Of a DNA stretch of 64,000 nt, positions 24,491 to 36,439 are shown piece after piece (position 1 is the stretch's first letter; every line of letters begins with the position of its first letter). The notes under the pieces are model-generated. The model did not search any database, was not told where the DNA came from, and saw nothing but the letters and a program-made list of their open reading frames with translations. The translations under genes and the position numbers were made by a program. The stretch lies in contig CAHIKZ030000126.1 in assembly GCA_903632075.3 (NCBI GenBank), forward strand, positions 949,501 to 1,013,500. The letters run 5' to 3'. The stretch is from Acanthosepion pharaonis. Its lineage: Eukaryota; Mollusca; Cephalopoda; Sepiida; Sepiidae.

Positions 24491-25150
24491 ACGTCTCTGT
24501 CCATTCTTTGTTCCTGTTTCTTATCAACTTAAATTTTTCACTAGATTATTAATTCACTCATTTTAGATGGTTAATATTAATGCTGTAATTCACCTGCAAC
24601 CTTTGAAATTCTATTTTAGTGTCCTCTTGGAAAGAGAAGATTTAACAGCAGTGAAGTCATATAAATAACTAATTTGAAATACTTTAAAAGAAATACACTC
24701 AAGACACAGACAGTATTGCACAAAAATATATGTTTATAAAAATGTTAATCATATTAAAAAGAGAAATTTTATGCTTCAACTCTGTACACAAAATCCAAAT
24801 ATTGAATGAAGTTTGATGTTCACATTTCAATTAACTTTTGTAACTTTTTATTGGATTTTCAAATATCGTAATTGAATTTCTATCACAAGTTTACTTAAAA
24901 GAGAAATAATTTGTGAGATGCCTACTACCTTTTGAATTAATTTAATGCTGAGAAACGAAATGAAAACTACATTTTTGCTTTTTACCTGAACATTGCAATG
25001 CAAAATGTCCTTAATTCTTTGAGTTAAGATTTTTCTTACATGATTAATTAACTTTGTGTATAGCAGCTTTGGAATTGTGGGTAATGGAAATGGCAAGCTG
25101 AGTTCAAATTCTGAACCAGTCTGTTGTTGTTATTACCATATATATATATA

Positions 25151-25230
25151 GCCTGACGATTGTGTCTAGCATGAAACAGCCTCTTGCCTCTGAGTGTTGA
25201 CTTCAATGTTCACTTTTATATTTACACATG
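25151..25230 (+). repeat. Interspersed repeat fragment (CTGACGATTG...AGCATGAAAC family)
   Basis: GCCTGACGATTGTGTCTAGC, then ATGAAACAGCCTCTTGCCTC, then GTGTTGACTTCAATGTTCAC, is nearly identical to 39071-39140 and related to 38610-38633 (minus) and 39279-39302. In each case a TA/CA microsatellite lies nearby, as is common for the 3' tail of a retroposon. Confidence 0.65.
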
Positions 25231-25294
25231 CTCTGTCTCTGATGTTGAGCACCACTTTATCCTATAAGTATATCACACCTTAAGAGTATATTTC

Positions 25295-25298
<4 letters not shown>

Positions 25299-25334
<36 letters not shown>
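25299..25334. repeat. (TA)n microsatellite
   Basis: A TA run of about 18 units. Confidence 0.95.
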
Positions 25335-25336
<2 letters not shown>

Positions 25337-26124
25337 CTAAAGTTTAAAATAAGCTAAAAGCTTCAAATATAAAATAAACTGAGGGCTCAATACCAAAGTC
25401 TGCAGAGTTTAAATCTACCATATTATAATAATAACAGGATTATATAAAAATTTGTAATCCAAATCCACTACTCAATTTCATGCTTCAATACTATCATTTA
25501 TTGCTTTAATCCATTTTCTATACTCTGGAGATTGGAAGGAATTCACTATCCTGGACATATATTTTTAATTAAATACTTTTTCCTGTGCCTACATATTGCC
25601 ATCAATTTATTTATTTTATTTAACTCTTGGCCACCCATTTACTATAAAATTAGGGACTTTTCACTTACATTCTTTGCCAACTCCATTATATGACCTGACC
25701 TTTGCCAATATTTTTCATGCAATACTTTTTTTCCAATATTAATAAGGTCCCAATAGTATGTAGAAAGAGCAATGCTACCTTTTTATATTTTATGTTGTTC
25801 AGACTCATCCTATGATTATAGTACCATTCACCCTCAGCATTTCTCTATAATATTTGATTTTGCCATCACTAATCACCTTAGTTTCATATACTATATCTCT
25901 TACCAAACACACACCATACAAAGAGCATTCCTCTTTTACACTGCAGTTGCATCTACAAGTTTCTTTGTTATTATACCTCTCCAATATTAAGATTTATCAT
26001 AATATTTTCTATGTTTGTACAACTTTAATTTCACTTCAAATTGAATTTGTTGAATAGCTTCTCTAACTATGGCAAGTTAACAAAATGTTTAACAATTAAT
26101 TTTAAGAAAAGACATTACAATAAC

Positions 26125-26280
26125 CATAGTGGCAGCAATATTCAATGCATAGACAAATAGTAGACTTATAAATATGTGAGATAGATTCCAGTGATAAAAA
26201 TTGTCTAGCACAACACAGTGAATCAACTTTTCCTAGCCGCAGAACTTGTAATTGATTCAATATAATCTTTTCACTTAATA
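26125..26280 (-). mobile_element. LINE group B fragment
   Basis: GGCAGCAATATTCAATGCATAG, ACAAATAGTAGACTTATAAA and GTGAATCAACTTTTCCTAGC match the 46275-46385 region of the LINE fragment there (GGCAACAGTATTCCATCTATAG, ACGAATGGTAGATTTG, AGAATCAACTTTTCTTGC). It is a short decayed copy on the same strand. Confidence 0.5.
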
Positions 26281-26284
26281 TCAG

Positions 26285-26777
26285 TGGAAAATGTTAGCCT
26301 GAGAAGTCACAAGGAGACACTCTTGTGAAGGTTAGCATCAGCCATGCTGATAGAAGGCAAAAAAGATTCTCTAAGGCAATTAAAAGACAGCAGTTTTGTT
26401 CTATGGTATATAAAATTAATTGAATTATCTAGATTATTTGGAAGTCATTTGATTAGTTTGTTGTTTTTGAGACCTTCTTTGGCAAGATTGCAATAATCAG
26501 CTTCTAAAAATATTAAAGAATATTTGTCTTGCATGAATATACATTTTATACTTTGAACCTCTTTTAGTTGTAACCCTGTGCCAATCCAAAAACATTTTTA
26601 TCCTGATACCTACAATAATTCTTTTCATTTAGCTTAATACTACCATCAAATTTTATTGCTTACAATATTAGCCCCAAATATTATTCCACATCTTCCTTTG
26701 TTGTTTTTTAAACTGTGTTAGTTGACTGTAGTTTATTGTCACACCCACAACTGGTGATAGACTTGATGTCTAGAAGT
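26285..26777. other. AT-rich non-coding DNA
   Basis: Nothing recognised; the left part of the following mariner-like element may begin here. Confidence 0.4.
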
Positions 26778-27440
26778 TGATTTCTTCAGAGAAACAGTCT
26801 TTTGAACAAACTGAAGGATCTCCTTCAACTGAACATGCTTTGGTTTTTCTCAGATTAGAAAAAATTCTGACAAGATGGTGAATGCACAGAACATCTATTG
26901 GCTTTGCTGTGTCCCAGAAAGATGTACCAAGAGTGATGAAAACCAAATATCCAGCCAACATCATGGTGTTTGGAGTGATCACTAGTGATGGCTATGTTAT
27001 GACTCCATTCATCTTTCCACAAGGCCTCAGACTCAACACAGAGACCTACATCAAGTGCCTTGAGGAGATAGTTCTGTCCAGGGTCAATAGGGTGGCTGCT
27101 GGAAAACAAATAGCAACAGGACTCTACATCATGCCACACAAGCAGGAGAACTCTGTCATGGCTTTCAGGCAATTTCTGTGACCACATCACCCCTTACATC
27201 TGGCCACCTAACTCCCCAGACTGCAACCCCCTTGATTATTCTGTGCGGGGTGCAGTTTAGTGAGAGACCAAAAAAACTCCTTGTGAGACCAAAGATAAAC
27301 TGAGAGCAAAGATTATGGTAGCATTCACCAAATTAAACAAGGAGACCATTTGGAAGAGTTGTAGGAGATTCTGAAATTATCCAGAGACCATGGTTGAAGC
27401 CAATGGTGATTTTATTGAATAAATTTACTCTTTAGTATTT
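26778..27440 (+). pseudogene. mariner-like transposase relic, DD37D type
   Basis: Translated motifs follow the order of a mariner-type catalytic domain: DVPRVMKTKYPANIMVFGVI (about 26922-26981), FIFPQGLRLNTETYIKCLEE (about 27011-27070), then in a shifted frame QQDSTSCHTS with the second catalytic Asp codon at 27120-27122, and SPDCNPLDY with the third Asp codon at 27234-27236. These two codons lie in one open frame 38 codons apart, which is 37 residues between them. Frame changes near 26880 and 27110 and a stop after the VMAFRQFL frame show it is inactive. The enzyme class inserts at TA dinucleotides. The 3' flank (TTTAGTATTTCAAAATATTT) is probably element UTR. The N-terminal DNA-binding half is missing. 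Confidence 0.85.
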
Positions 27441-27545
27441 CAAAATATTTTTGTGTAATTTTGGTAAATATATCTGATAAAATGAGATATCGGTGTTATT
27501 TTCATTTTTGAGTAATTTAGATGACAATTGATCCATTGCATCCTT

Positions 27546-27551
<6 letters not shown>

Positions 27552-27618
<67 letters not shown>

Positions 27619-27619
27619 T
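27552..27619. repeat. (TA)n plus (CA)n microsatellite at a LINE 3' end
   Basis: About 24 TA units followed by about 10 CA units. It directly abuts the 3' end of the minus-strand LINE fragment at 27620-28360, so read on that strand it forms a (TG)n(TA)n tail. Confidence 0.93.
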
Positions 27620-28360
27620 GATAGTTCACTCAATACAAGGCCTATGGGCCACTCAAGGTAGAGGGTTACTGAGTGAGATTGTAAAGAAAAGGGTACAAAA
27701 GAGTATTATTAGGACAAGGAGGATAGTTATTAGTTGACACTGGATTTATAGAGACTAAAATTGTAGTTGTCAGGGAAGTATAATTGCAGGTGTTTGTTCC
27801 ACAGAATGACAGTTCTGGAGAAGAAGCTGTCTGAGTGGATCTTGCTTTTTATCAAAGGAACACAAAGGGAATGGGGATGATTCACCACTGTGAACATGGC
27901 ATGGTGTGGGGGGGGGTCCTAGCTGTGAAGTACCAATGTAACTTGTCCGAACATCTGACATTGTAATTGTGATATAATAGAGGAAGGCTGGTGATGTTTT
28001 ATCTGTGGGATGAGGATTGAAGGGTCGAGCATAATTCATCAGCCTCTGTCAAGGCTGAACGATAAGGATTGGGCAGCACCCACCCAAATATGGTAGCAAT
28101 ACTCTATTCTTGGTCTGATCTGACTCTTGGAAAGATAGAGCTATGGTAATATAGCAGTCAGGTATTTTCTGTAGCCATACAATGAACCAATCATTCTTAT
28201 AGCATCTTTTATGATGTTACCAATATATGTACTCCATTTGAGATTGGGAGTGAGCTTTATCTCCAGTAGACATTCAAAGCAAGGAGTCTTGTTGAGGGTA
28301 TGACCACTCATCAGGATTGGTACAGAATTAAGGTCTGATCAGTGGTGATATATATTTATT
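27620..28360 (-). pseudogene. LINE group B reverse-transcriptase C-terminal fragment
   Basis: On the minus strand the translation gives TLNKTPCFECLLEIKLTPNL, WSTYIGNIIKDAIRMIGSLY, SQIRPRIEYCYHIWVGAAQS and then HSGESSPFPLCSFDKKQDPL in changing frames. This is the region after the RT active site of non-LTR elements of the Jockey/CR1/I kind (IRPRIEYC and WAGAAQS-type words). Stops and frameshifts make it dead. The polymerase core (YADD) is absent; it is 5' truncated, as usual for LINE insertions. The last about 80 bp (27620-27700) recur near 33606 and 36868. Confidence 0.75.
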
Positions 28361-28361
28361 T

Positions 28362-28553
28362 ATAATATGATAAACTAACTTCAAGCTGAATAATAAAACC
28401 TCATAGCAACAAATAAGTTTTTGTAAATATTTTTAATAATAATATTTACTTAGTATATTATCATATAAATATAAGTATTCTGAAAATTTTCCACTATTAG
28501 TTAGTTAATACCTGTTGTGCGAACATTGACTTGCATAATAAAATTTGACATTG

Positions 28554-28603
<50 letters not shown>

Positions 28604-29525
28604 TATGTATGCACTGTGCACAATTGGTTTTGTAATGATATATTTTCATGGATTCTATAGAAACAGTATATGATGTCTAGAGGCTAACACTTCAGAAAAC
28701 TAAATTAATGAGAATTTTGAACAACAATCACAAAAATGGGAAAATCTGAAATTGGGAAGGAGCAGACATTTAATACAGTAAATAAACATTGAAAAGTTTA
28801 CATTCGAGCAGACAAAAAAATGTTATTTTCAAAGAAAATTATATTTGGCAAGAAAAAAAATGCAACTCGTTAAAAACTTTTGAATCAACATTAATTGTTG
28901 TTCTCATACACACACGATATAGAATTGTGATTAGAGACTTTGGCAGTAGTTTCCAGTTCAGTATACAAATTACTTGCTGGGCATTTCCAACAACCTTATT
29001 AATTGTAACTCTTTAATTTGGGTGAAAAAACTTATTAAATTGATAAATATAACACTATCAGGTAAATAGTAATTAACGTTTGCTCTTATATGACAGCATC
29101 AATCCCTCAAGAACATATGTGTGATGTTACCAAATTTTAAAAACTTCTAATCTCATGCTAACACATTTGACAAGTCATTAAAGTATCCTTTAATAATTGT
29201 AGGCCAAAAAAATAAACTGTTCTGTTCTAAATTATTGATTGAAGATTTATCTTAGAAAGCATGGAATTTCTTGAAAATAATTGTTGATTGATTTGTTTTT
29301 TACAGCTTATCAACCCTTTGTGGGTTATTTAACACCAAAACATATTTTGGATTATAAGAATAATTTTGTTTTTTTTCAAGTGAATGTTTTATTAACTCTT
29401 GCTTTTCTTTTTTTCTTTTTTTTTTGTTTTGGTGGTGGTGAGGAGATAACAATTTTTCTAGATATAAGTCCTACTATAGCTGGGGGTAGTAAAGATGGAT
29501 TCATACCTTTCCTGAGAGTATTTGT
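28362..29525. other. AT-rich non-coding DNA with one TA microsatellite
   Basis: A (TA)n run lies at 28561-28598. No gene or element recognised in the remainder. Confidence 0.5.
28561..28598. repeat. (TA)n microsatellite
   Basis: An uninterrupted TA run, about 19 units. Confidence 0.95.
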
Positions 29526-29534
29526 GCATAAGTT

Positions 29535-29628
29535 TATGTAACAAAGTTGACTGGAATTTGAACTCTACTCTCCTCTTTCTCATTCCAAGCTGCTATCCAT
29601 TACACCACCTACGCGTCCACACTCAAAA
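29535..29628 (-). mobile_element. tRNA-derived SINE, family 1, head fragment
   Basis: On the minus strand, GTGTAATGGATAGCAGCTTG (A box) and AGAGTTCAAATTCCAG (B box) reproduce the head of the SINE at 2460-2762. The 5' end reads GTGGACGCGTAGGTGGTGTA, somewhat like a tRNA acceptor/D-arm. The body is missing. Confidence 0.6.
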
Positions 29629-29629
29629 A

Positions 29630-30400
29630 CAAGAGTAAAGCACAAGAGTCAAAGATAAAACCAAAACAGACAAAATGGGGATTATATTGAATTTCTTCAA
29701 CTGACCAAAGTTTGTGATGAATTATTTCAGGAATTCAACTAGAAAGAAATTGCAATTTTGAAAACTAATCTAATGTGTATGCCATGTATATTAATATTTT
29801 AAAATTGAACTGACTTTGATCCATATCACATAGAAGCTGTTAAATGTTGATAAATTAAAAAAAAATTACTTTCCTCACAGATTAATTGTTATCAGTAGTG
29901 GTATTTTAACATTCATGCAGTTAACCACACTACAATAACATTAGTGATTTTGATGCAATTAACTTCAATTTTCTCTATCATAATGATCATTCTGGATTTT
30001 GTCAAATGGATATAACATGATAATTTGCTATATATTTTCAATAAAGCTTTTCTAAAACATTTTACCATTATTTTTGTATGGTTACTTTTAAAATTTGCCT
30101 CTGAATCAAATCCTTACAGTTTATCAATAGTTATATTTTTTAGTTTTAAAACTAATATTTACCACTTTGGAAAAAGTTGCTGATGTAAAAAGAGATGTTT
30201 CAGCATACAGATTCTTATTGTAACTGTCTCTCTTCCTTAATCAAAGCTTCTACAAGATGTAACTATATAAAATATATGAGAGATAACTAACTTTGTACAG
30301 TGTTTGGTCATTTGACTGAAAAGTGTAGCAACTGTTTGTGACATGCAGAGCTTGCAAATATTTGAAGTTTTGATTCAAGATTTAGAATCTATTTTACTGG
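29630..30400. other. AT-rich non-coding DNA
   Basis: Nothing recognised. Confidence 0.5.
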
Positions 30401-30873
30401 TGTTTTATAACTGTCATATGAAAGGTGATAGACCGTAAAACCTTTATAATTGTCACATGAGAGGTGAAAGACCATAAAACCTTTATAACTATCAGATGAG
30501 AGGTGATAGGCTGTAAAACCTTTAAAATTCTCTCATGAGATGATAGGCCATAAAACCTTTATAATTGTCACATGAGAGGTGATAGGCTGTAAAACCTTTA
30601 TAATTGTTACATGAGAGGTGATAGGCCATAAAACCTTTATAATTGTCACATGAGAGGTGATAGGCCACAAAACTTTTATAATTGTCACATGAGAGGTGAT
30701 AGGCCATAAAACCTTTATAATTGTCACATGAGAGGTGATAGGCCATAAAACCTTTATAATTGTCACATGAGAGGTGATAGGCCATAAAACCTTTATAATT
30801 GTCACATGAGAGGTGATAGGCCATAAAACCTTTGTAATTGTCACATGAGAGGTGATAGGCCATAAAACCTTTA
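30401..30873 (+). repeat. 39-bp minisatellite, about 12 copies
   Basis: The unit TTTATAATTGTCACATGAGA plus GGTGATAGGCCATAAAACC is repeated about 12 times. First units are more diverged (CATATGAAAGG, GACCGT) and one unit near 30525-30545 has a small deletion; central copies are nearly identical. Because 39 is divisible by 3 the minus strand keeps open frames of 118 and 103 codons with 13-residue repeats (GFMAYHLSCDNYK). These are by-products of the array, with no start context, signal or similarity. Confidence 0.96.
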
Positions 30874-30874
30874 T

Positions 30875-31705
30875 TCATTCACTGGCTAAAGTTTTATTTC
30901 TTCTCTTTTAGAAGTCTCAACTTTAAGTTTAATCTTTAGTGATTATAAAGAATTATTAATAGATTTTGATATTATAATGGAAAATCTGTCAGGCTTGTCA
31001 GTAGCATGTTCTGGTAGAAGTAAATTGTTAATAATGACTCTTACTTAGAAATGAACTCACAAAAATAAAAGCAAACTATTTAACAGAATTACATCTCCAT
31101 TCTAATAGTTTAAACAATTCTTAATTCAAGGCAAGTAAAATTGTATATCATATGTTAATATATTGACATATCTAATATAAGGTTTGGGTGTTTCATAAAT
31201 CTACTGAGGTTATGTATCACTACTGATATTAATTAGTGCTCCCATGCTAAGAAATGTTAAATATTAGAATTCTAATTTTTAATTTTATTTCCATTTGACA
31301 CATTGTCATCTTTAAGCTGAAAGGTTGCTTATATAGCTTCTTATCAATGTCTTGAAAGTTGGGTTTTTTTCTATAATTATTCCTCAAAGTTTTTTGTTCA
31401 CAGAATTTATTTTATCTTAAATGAAGAAATGAAATATATTTATTCCGAAATCTGTGTATTTTTTCTTCTTTCTGTATTTTTCATACATTTGGCACATTTC
31501 TTCTCAGCATGGAAATCACCCATCCCCTGCTTAACTAAGTTTTTTTGTTCATTTTCTTGACTAATACTATCTCAAAATATAATATTCTCTCTCTTAATTT
31601 CCTGCAGTTAATATAAACCCTTGCCTTGTCATATATTTAATATAATGACATTGTCTTCATTCATTAATACAAATGGACACATTTACAGTGTATCTAACAC
31701 AGTCA
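30875..31705. other. AT-rich non-coding DNA
   Basis: Nothing recognised. Confidence 0.5.
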
Positions 31706-31707
31706 CT

Positions 31708-32120
31708 TTGCAAATTTTGTTCAGACAATTAAATTTTGTCTTTGTCTACTTAACCTCTTGAATACATTGTTTTGATTGATCCATTATTCAGCCTTCATCA
31801 GGTATATAATCCACAGGAGGCAAAATTTTATTTCTTCAATCAAAATGGTGAGAGTAAAAAGGTGGTCTAAAAGTGTAGCAGGAATTTGGAATCACCTGGT
31901 TACATGGATGACTTTGCCATTTTTATTTTGCACTGCTGAAAGGGATTGATCTGATTGATATATAAGGACCACTTTTCCAGTCACCATTTTTCCCATGAGG
32001 TTTTCTTTCTTTTCTTACAGATTATATACCTGATGAAATCTGGAAAATGAATCAGCCAAATTGTTGTGTTAACAACATCAGAAAATGAAAAGGTGGAATT
32101 GTCCAAACAAAATTTGCAAT
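31708..32120. mobile_element. Foldback (long inverted repeat) element
   Basis: The left end (TTTGCAAATTTTGTTCAGAC at 31708, then CCATTATTCAGCC and TTCATCAGGTATATAATCC near 31800) is the reverse complement, with scattered mismatches, of the right end (GATTATATACCTGATGAAAT near 32020, then GTCCAAACAAAATTTGCAAT at 32101-32120). The arms are about 105-110 bp and the unpaired centre about 195 bp. There is no coding sequence. It may be a MITE or two inverted copies of one repeat. Confidence 0.7.
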
Positions 32121-32124
32121 ACAC

Positions 32125-34720
32125 ATTTTACATTTTCATTTGATTTCTTTTTCTTATCCATTTGCCTTTTGACTGACAATATTTCTGTTTCAAAAATAGT
32201 CATCCATACAAGTATTGACCAAGTTTCTTGACTTAGGGGATTCTGGGAGATTTGAATTCTCTAATGGGTTACCAGCTTCAGTCTATTGAAACTCACTTTT
32301 AAAAGCTTTCAAATCAACCATCCTAAGAAAAACAGATAATGTTATTCATTCCACACTTTTGTTTCCCTTTTAATAACATCTCAGCTTTTTGTTGATTTTT
32401 TTTTATTACTGATTCTTTTTGTTTGACCTTTAAATTGTATGAATTCAGAATAAACAACTATCTTTGGACAAGAATTGAACTTGCTTCAGCTACTTCATAC
32501 TAAATTTCTGCAATTAAATTTGAAGAGTGAAGTCTGTTCAAAAATATATGGCAATAAAAAACAACAAAATTACTTGTCACAAAATATGTGGAATAATATT
32601 GAAAGGAGACACCTTATTTTATTAATACCATCGAAATATTAAGCAAGTTCCTCCATGTTACTTAACATATGTGATGATGCCAGACTCAAATTTTAATTCT
32701 TAATCAGTGTAAATCATTAATTAAATCTTACAACTTATGTTTTGAATTATCTGTAAGAAAATATTTCCTTTACATAGTTAATGTATTCACATTTTAATTG
32801 CATCATCAGTCTTTGATAACATTAGTTCACTGAAATTTAATATCTATAAAGGAAAAATTAGGATTTTTTTTAAAAACTTCCACTACACTTACCTCCATTT
32901 TGTATGGTATCATCTACAGTTTCTTTTTACCATGTACACTTATTTCTTCTCTTTTTATTTAATGTTGTCAAAGTAAAATGTTTTAATGCATATTCTTTGG
33001 GTTTTTTTTGTATATATTTGCATCTTTTCTTAACAAGATAAGGTGTCAGGTTAAGTTTATTAGCAAGAATTTAGGTGTTTCTTTTCTCTTCTACAGACTT
33101 TTACATATGTCATCTATAAGTATAAAACTAAAACCTTTTAGCACGGTTGGAGTTTTCATCAAGATGTTAATGAAGCTTATAAATATTTCTGCCTCATTTC
33201 TATATTTTTGATTCGGCTTTAGCGGTTGATGCATCAGTTTCTTTTTATCTACAAATGGATGCTAGATATTGAACTCGATAAAACAAGAATCTATTCTTGT
33301 ATAGTATCTGATACCTACAAATATGACATATAACACTCAACACATTAAGATCAAATACAAGGCTAGTGACCAAACAACCTACAATTGATATTTGTCATAT
33401 TTTATAGAGATTGGTATGAATAGTATTTAACAAGAATAGGACTGATTCCTTGACTACATGATGACTGACTTTTTTTTTATTTTTAACAGACTTTAAACAT
33501 ACACATGAATGGAACAAAAATCAGTAGCTATTTGTATCATGCCAACATCTAAACAAGAACCTGCCTTTATTAAATGTATATAAAGAGCTTAATTTTTCCA
33601 ATTACTAAAATATACAAGGCCTGAGAGCTACTCAAGCTACAGGGTTACTGTTAAAATAGTAATAATGAATGAAGTGTCTGATAGAAATGAAAGAGAAGGT
33701 GAAAAGAAGTGAAGATTATGATGCAATAAGGATTATCAGATTAACTTTCATCTTCATCCTGATTTTAACTGAGAAACTACATCATCTTCCCTGGTAGTTT
33801 GTTTTAAGAGTACTTATTTATATTTATGGAAAATTTTCATAAATGTAAATGCATTTGGAAATTACAATTAATTCTTGAAAAAGCCATTATGCAAATCAGA
33901 TGAATAAGCATTGCTTTAAGAAACCTTACTTTTCAGTTAATTGTCATTTTGGCATCTTTTATTTTTAGATTTTAAATCTTTAGGATATCTTTGGATAAGA
34001 CAGCTCTGACAAAGGTCTTCAAAGTCTGAGTAAAATGCTTTCATAATATTTATTCTCAAATGATACTTATGTGTTTGTAAAAGATTTTCTTTTCTTCAAA
34101 TCCAATGTTTTAGCTTGGAACATGGATCGTTTATCAGCTTGTGTCATGGGTTTGCTAGCGCTTCTCTTGGCACAAAACAGACAGTTTTTCATATAATATT
34201 ACATAATTTTAAATGCTTTATTTTATTTATTTATAATTTGTTTTTATCTTTCACAAGTTAAAATATTTTTCTTTTCTATTTGTATAAAAAGCAAAAATTG
34301 ATATTTTTATATTTTTTTCATCACAGTTATATGAACTTTTGCAAATCAAATTTTGAACAGAGAAAAAGAATTGATACTTTGCTCCATTATCAAGTTGGTA
34401 TTATGTCAGTATTAAAAAAATATAGATAAATCAAACAAAATTGGTCTCAACCTCAGTAAAATAATTAGATAAGGATTATCTAATGGTTAAAAATGTTCAC
34501 CCATGCATTATAGAAGATTATTTAATTGGTACTAATAATGAATGGATAAATTTTATGTGCAACCATTGTGTACACATGTTATAGATGCTATAATAAGCAA
34601 ACATCCAGAAGGTTCTATCATAAAACAGTACCTTTAGACAGCAGGGTCAACATAATATCTTCATCCTGAATTTTTAGGGATAAAACCATCAAAGATTAGG
34701 ATATTCAACCTAAGAAATGT
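32125..34720. other. AT-rich non-coding DNA
   Basis: Apart from the LINE 3'-end scrap at 33606-33665, nothing was recognised. Confidence 0.45.
33606..33665 (-). mobile_element. LINE group B 3'-end scrap
   Basis: TATACAAGGCCTGAGAGCTA and CTCAAGCTACAGGGTTACTG match 27634-27675 (ATACAAGGCCTATGGGCCAC, TCAAGGTAGAGGGTTACTG). The 27634 copy is the 3' terminus of the minus-strand LINE there, so this is probably a severely 5'-truncated insertion. Confidence 0.55.
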
Positions 34721-34724
34721 TTGA

Positions 34725-34860
34725 ATTGCTTAATTGACATATTTTGCCGATTGTCTTATGATGCTCCATTTGTCAGCATTTGTGGATTTTGCATGAGATT
34801 AAATGTGAAAGCGGCAATTGGCAAAAAGCAGTGGCCAGTCAATGCCTTGGCACCTGAAAG
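34725..34860. promoter_or_regulatory. Possible conserved non-coding element
   Basis: A balanced-composition stretch with GATTTTGCATGAGATTAAAT (octamer/homeodomain-like words) and AAAGCGGCAATTGGCAAAAA; no repeat or reading frame explains it. Inference from composition only. Confidence 0.25.
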
Positions 34861-34864
34861 TCAT

Positions 34865-36350
34865 TATTCTCAAGTTACAATTCAATAGATGTAAAGAAAA
34901 TAATTGGGTTGTGTGATCAGAGCCACAAGTAAAAGAAAAGAAAAGCAGGTTTCTAATTACATGTCAAGGAAGTGATATCTTCATGAACATAGCTCTTCCC
35001 TGGCAAATCTCATTCATCAACAAGCTTTTCACAAATATCTTCTCCTACTTTTCTGCATATTTTATTGCCATTTATTCATCTCCTTTGTCCTTTGCTTATT
35101 CTCTTGCTTCTCTTTTTACACACTCACTCATACCAGTCAGTTTTCTTCTCTTTTCCATGATATTCTTTCTACCTCCTTTCCTACATATTCCTTTTACTAT
35201 ACCTTTTCCTTTTTCACTTAGTTGCACTCCCCTCTCTTTATTTTCTTCACCTTTTCTTACTCCTCATGATTTCCTACCTTCATCTCTTACTTGATATGCA
35301 ATTTTCCTTAAAGGCAATAAGAAGACTAAGTTTATGTTCTTGTGAAATACATTTTTTAAAAATTAGAATAAGTGTACCTTGCACAGTCACCCTTGGGCAA
35401 GTGGTATTACTTGTCAACTTCCCAAATTTAAAACCTTTGGTATTAAAAAAAAAAAAAAAGATCTGAAATATTTAACTGGAGTCTGATAATTTCTGTGCAA
35501 TATCTTGTTGAGCTTCCTGTAATAATTATGGGAAAGTTCTAACACCATACAGAGTTTCTTCTCTTCCCATTTCACAACGTCTTGTACCATTTTAACTATT
35601 TCTTTCTTTGTTTATCTAAGGTCTTCGCTAGCAAATATTTCCTCTTCTTGCTTTCCTTAAATCCTTTTTCTTCATCCTGTATTCTCATTTATTTTTTTAA
35701 ATTTTTTCCCCATTTATTAACATGAGGAAATATTGTAAACACTGAATCAATATTTTAGTTCCAATTTCACAAAATGAAATACTTTTTTGAAAAATATTAA
35801 TACTGCACTTCTAGAGGTTTTATTTTCTTTTAATTTTCTTTTCATTTTTATATTTGAATCTCAGAACACATCCTGAACTGCCACCATTTTTTGTAAGATA
35901 TTAAGAAAATTTACATTCTACCTATGTTCACTATCACTGTTCATTTTTATAAGATTCATTTGTCAGTTTTTCTGTGAAGTTAAGCTAATGTTCTTTATTT
36001 TATTAAATTGTTGCTGGTCATCATTTAAAGTGTGTACTAAATCTGGCCAATACCAACAGTGCCTTGGGATAAACTACAATGTATTTCCTTTTCTTTTTTT
36101 TATGCACCCACCTCCAGTCTAAATCTTTGGTTCTGTGCATTTTGCTCAAATGCAAAATGGTAGGAGGCTTCATGTTGCATTGCTTTTTCATGAAAATCGT
36201 TCATAAAATCTTCTAAATTCTCACATGGAAAAATGTGATTTAGAGATGAGTATAAATCTTTATAACCATTTTCTGTTAACTATTGTAAAAAAAAAATAAC
36301 TTGGATTAATTCAATTATTTATAAAAAGTAATGTGGCAATTAATGTTTAA
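34865..36350. other. Non-coding DNA, pyrimidine-rich in its first part
   Basis: From about 34985 to 35295 the plus strand is rich in C/T without clear tandem units, giving a 103-codon Ser/Phe/Leu frame that I do not accept as a gene. The rest shows only A/T runs. Confidence 0.45.
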
Positions 36351-36354
36351 TTTA

Positions 36355-36424
<70 letters not shown>
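36355..36424. repeat. (TATC)n then (TA)n microsatellite
   Basis: About 10 TATC units followed by about 13 TA units. It abuts the transposase relic at 36440. Confidence 0.96.
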
Positions 36425-36427
<3 letters not shown>

Positions 36428-36439
36428 AGAGAGGGTAAA

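Larger units (their letters stand above)
24495..26120. other. AT-rich non-coding DNA
   Basis: No gene seen. Contains the GCCTGACGATTG repeat fragment at about 25151 and the TA run at 25299-25334, listed separately. Confidence 0.45.

Noticed and set aside
30401..30873. CRISPR array
   Set aside because: The whole 39-bp unit is repeated with no unique spacers between constant repeats, and the genome is eukaryotic.
30522..30878. Minus-strand frames of 118 and 103 codons with a 13-residue repeat
   Set aside because: They are a by-product of a 39-bp minisatellite; both frames are open for the same reason and there is no other evidence for a protein.
34983..35294. 103-codon plus-strand frame as a membrane protein gene
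   Set aside because: Pyrimidine-rich DNA gives Ser/Phe/Leu-rich frames by composition alone; no motif or splice signal supports it.
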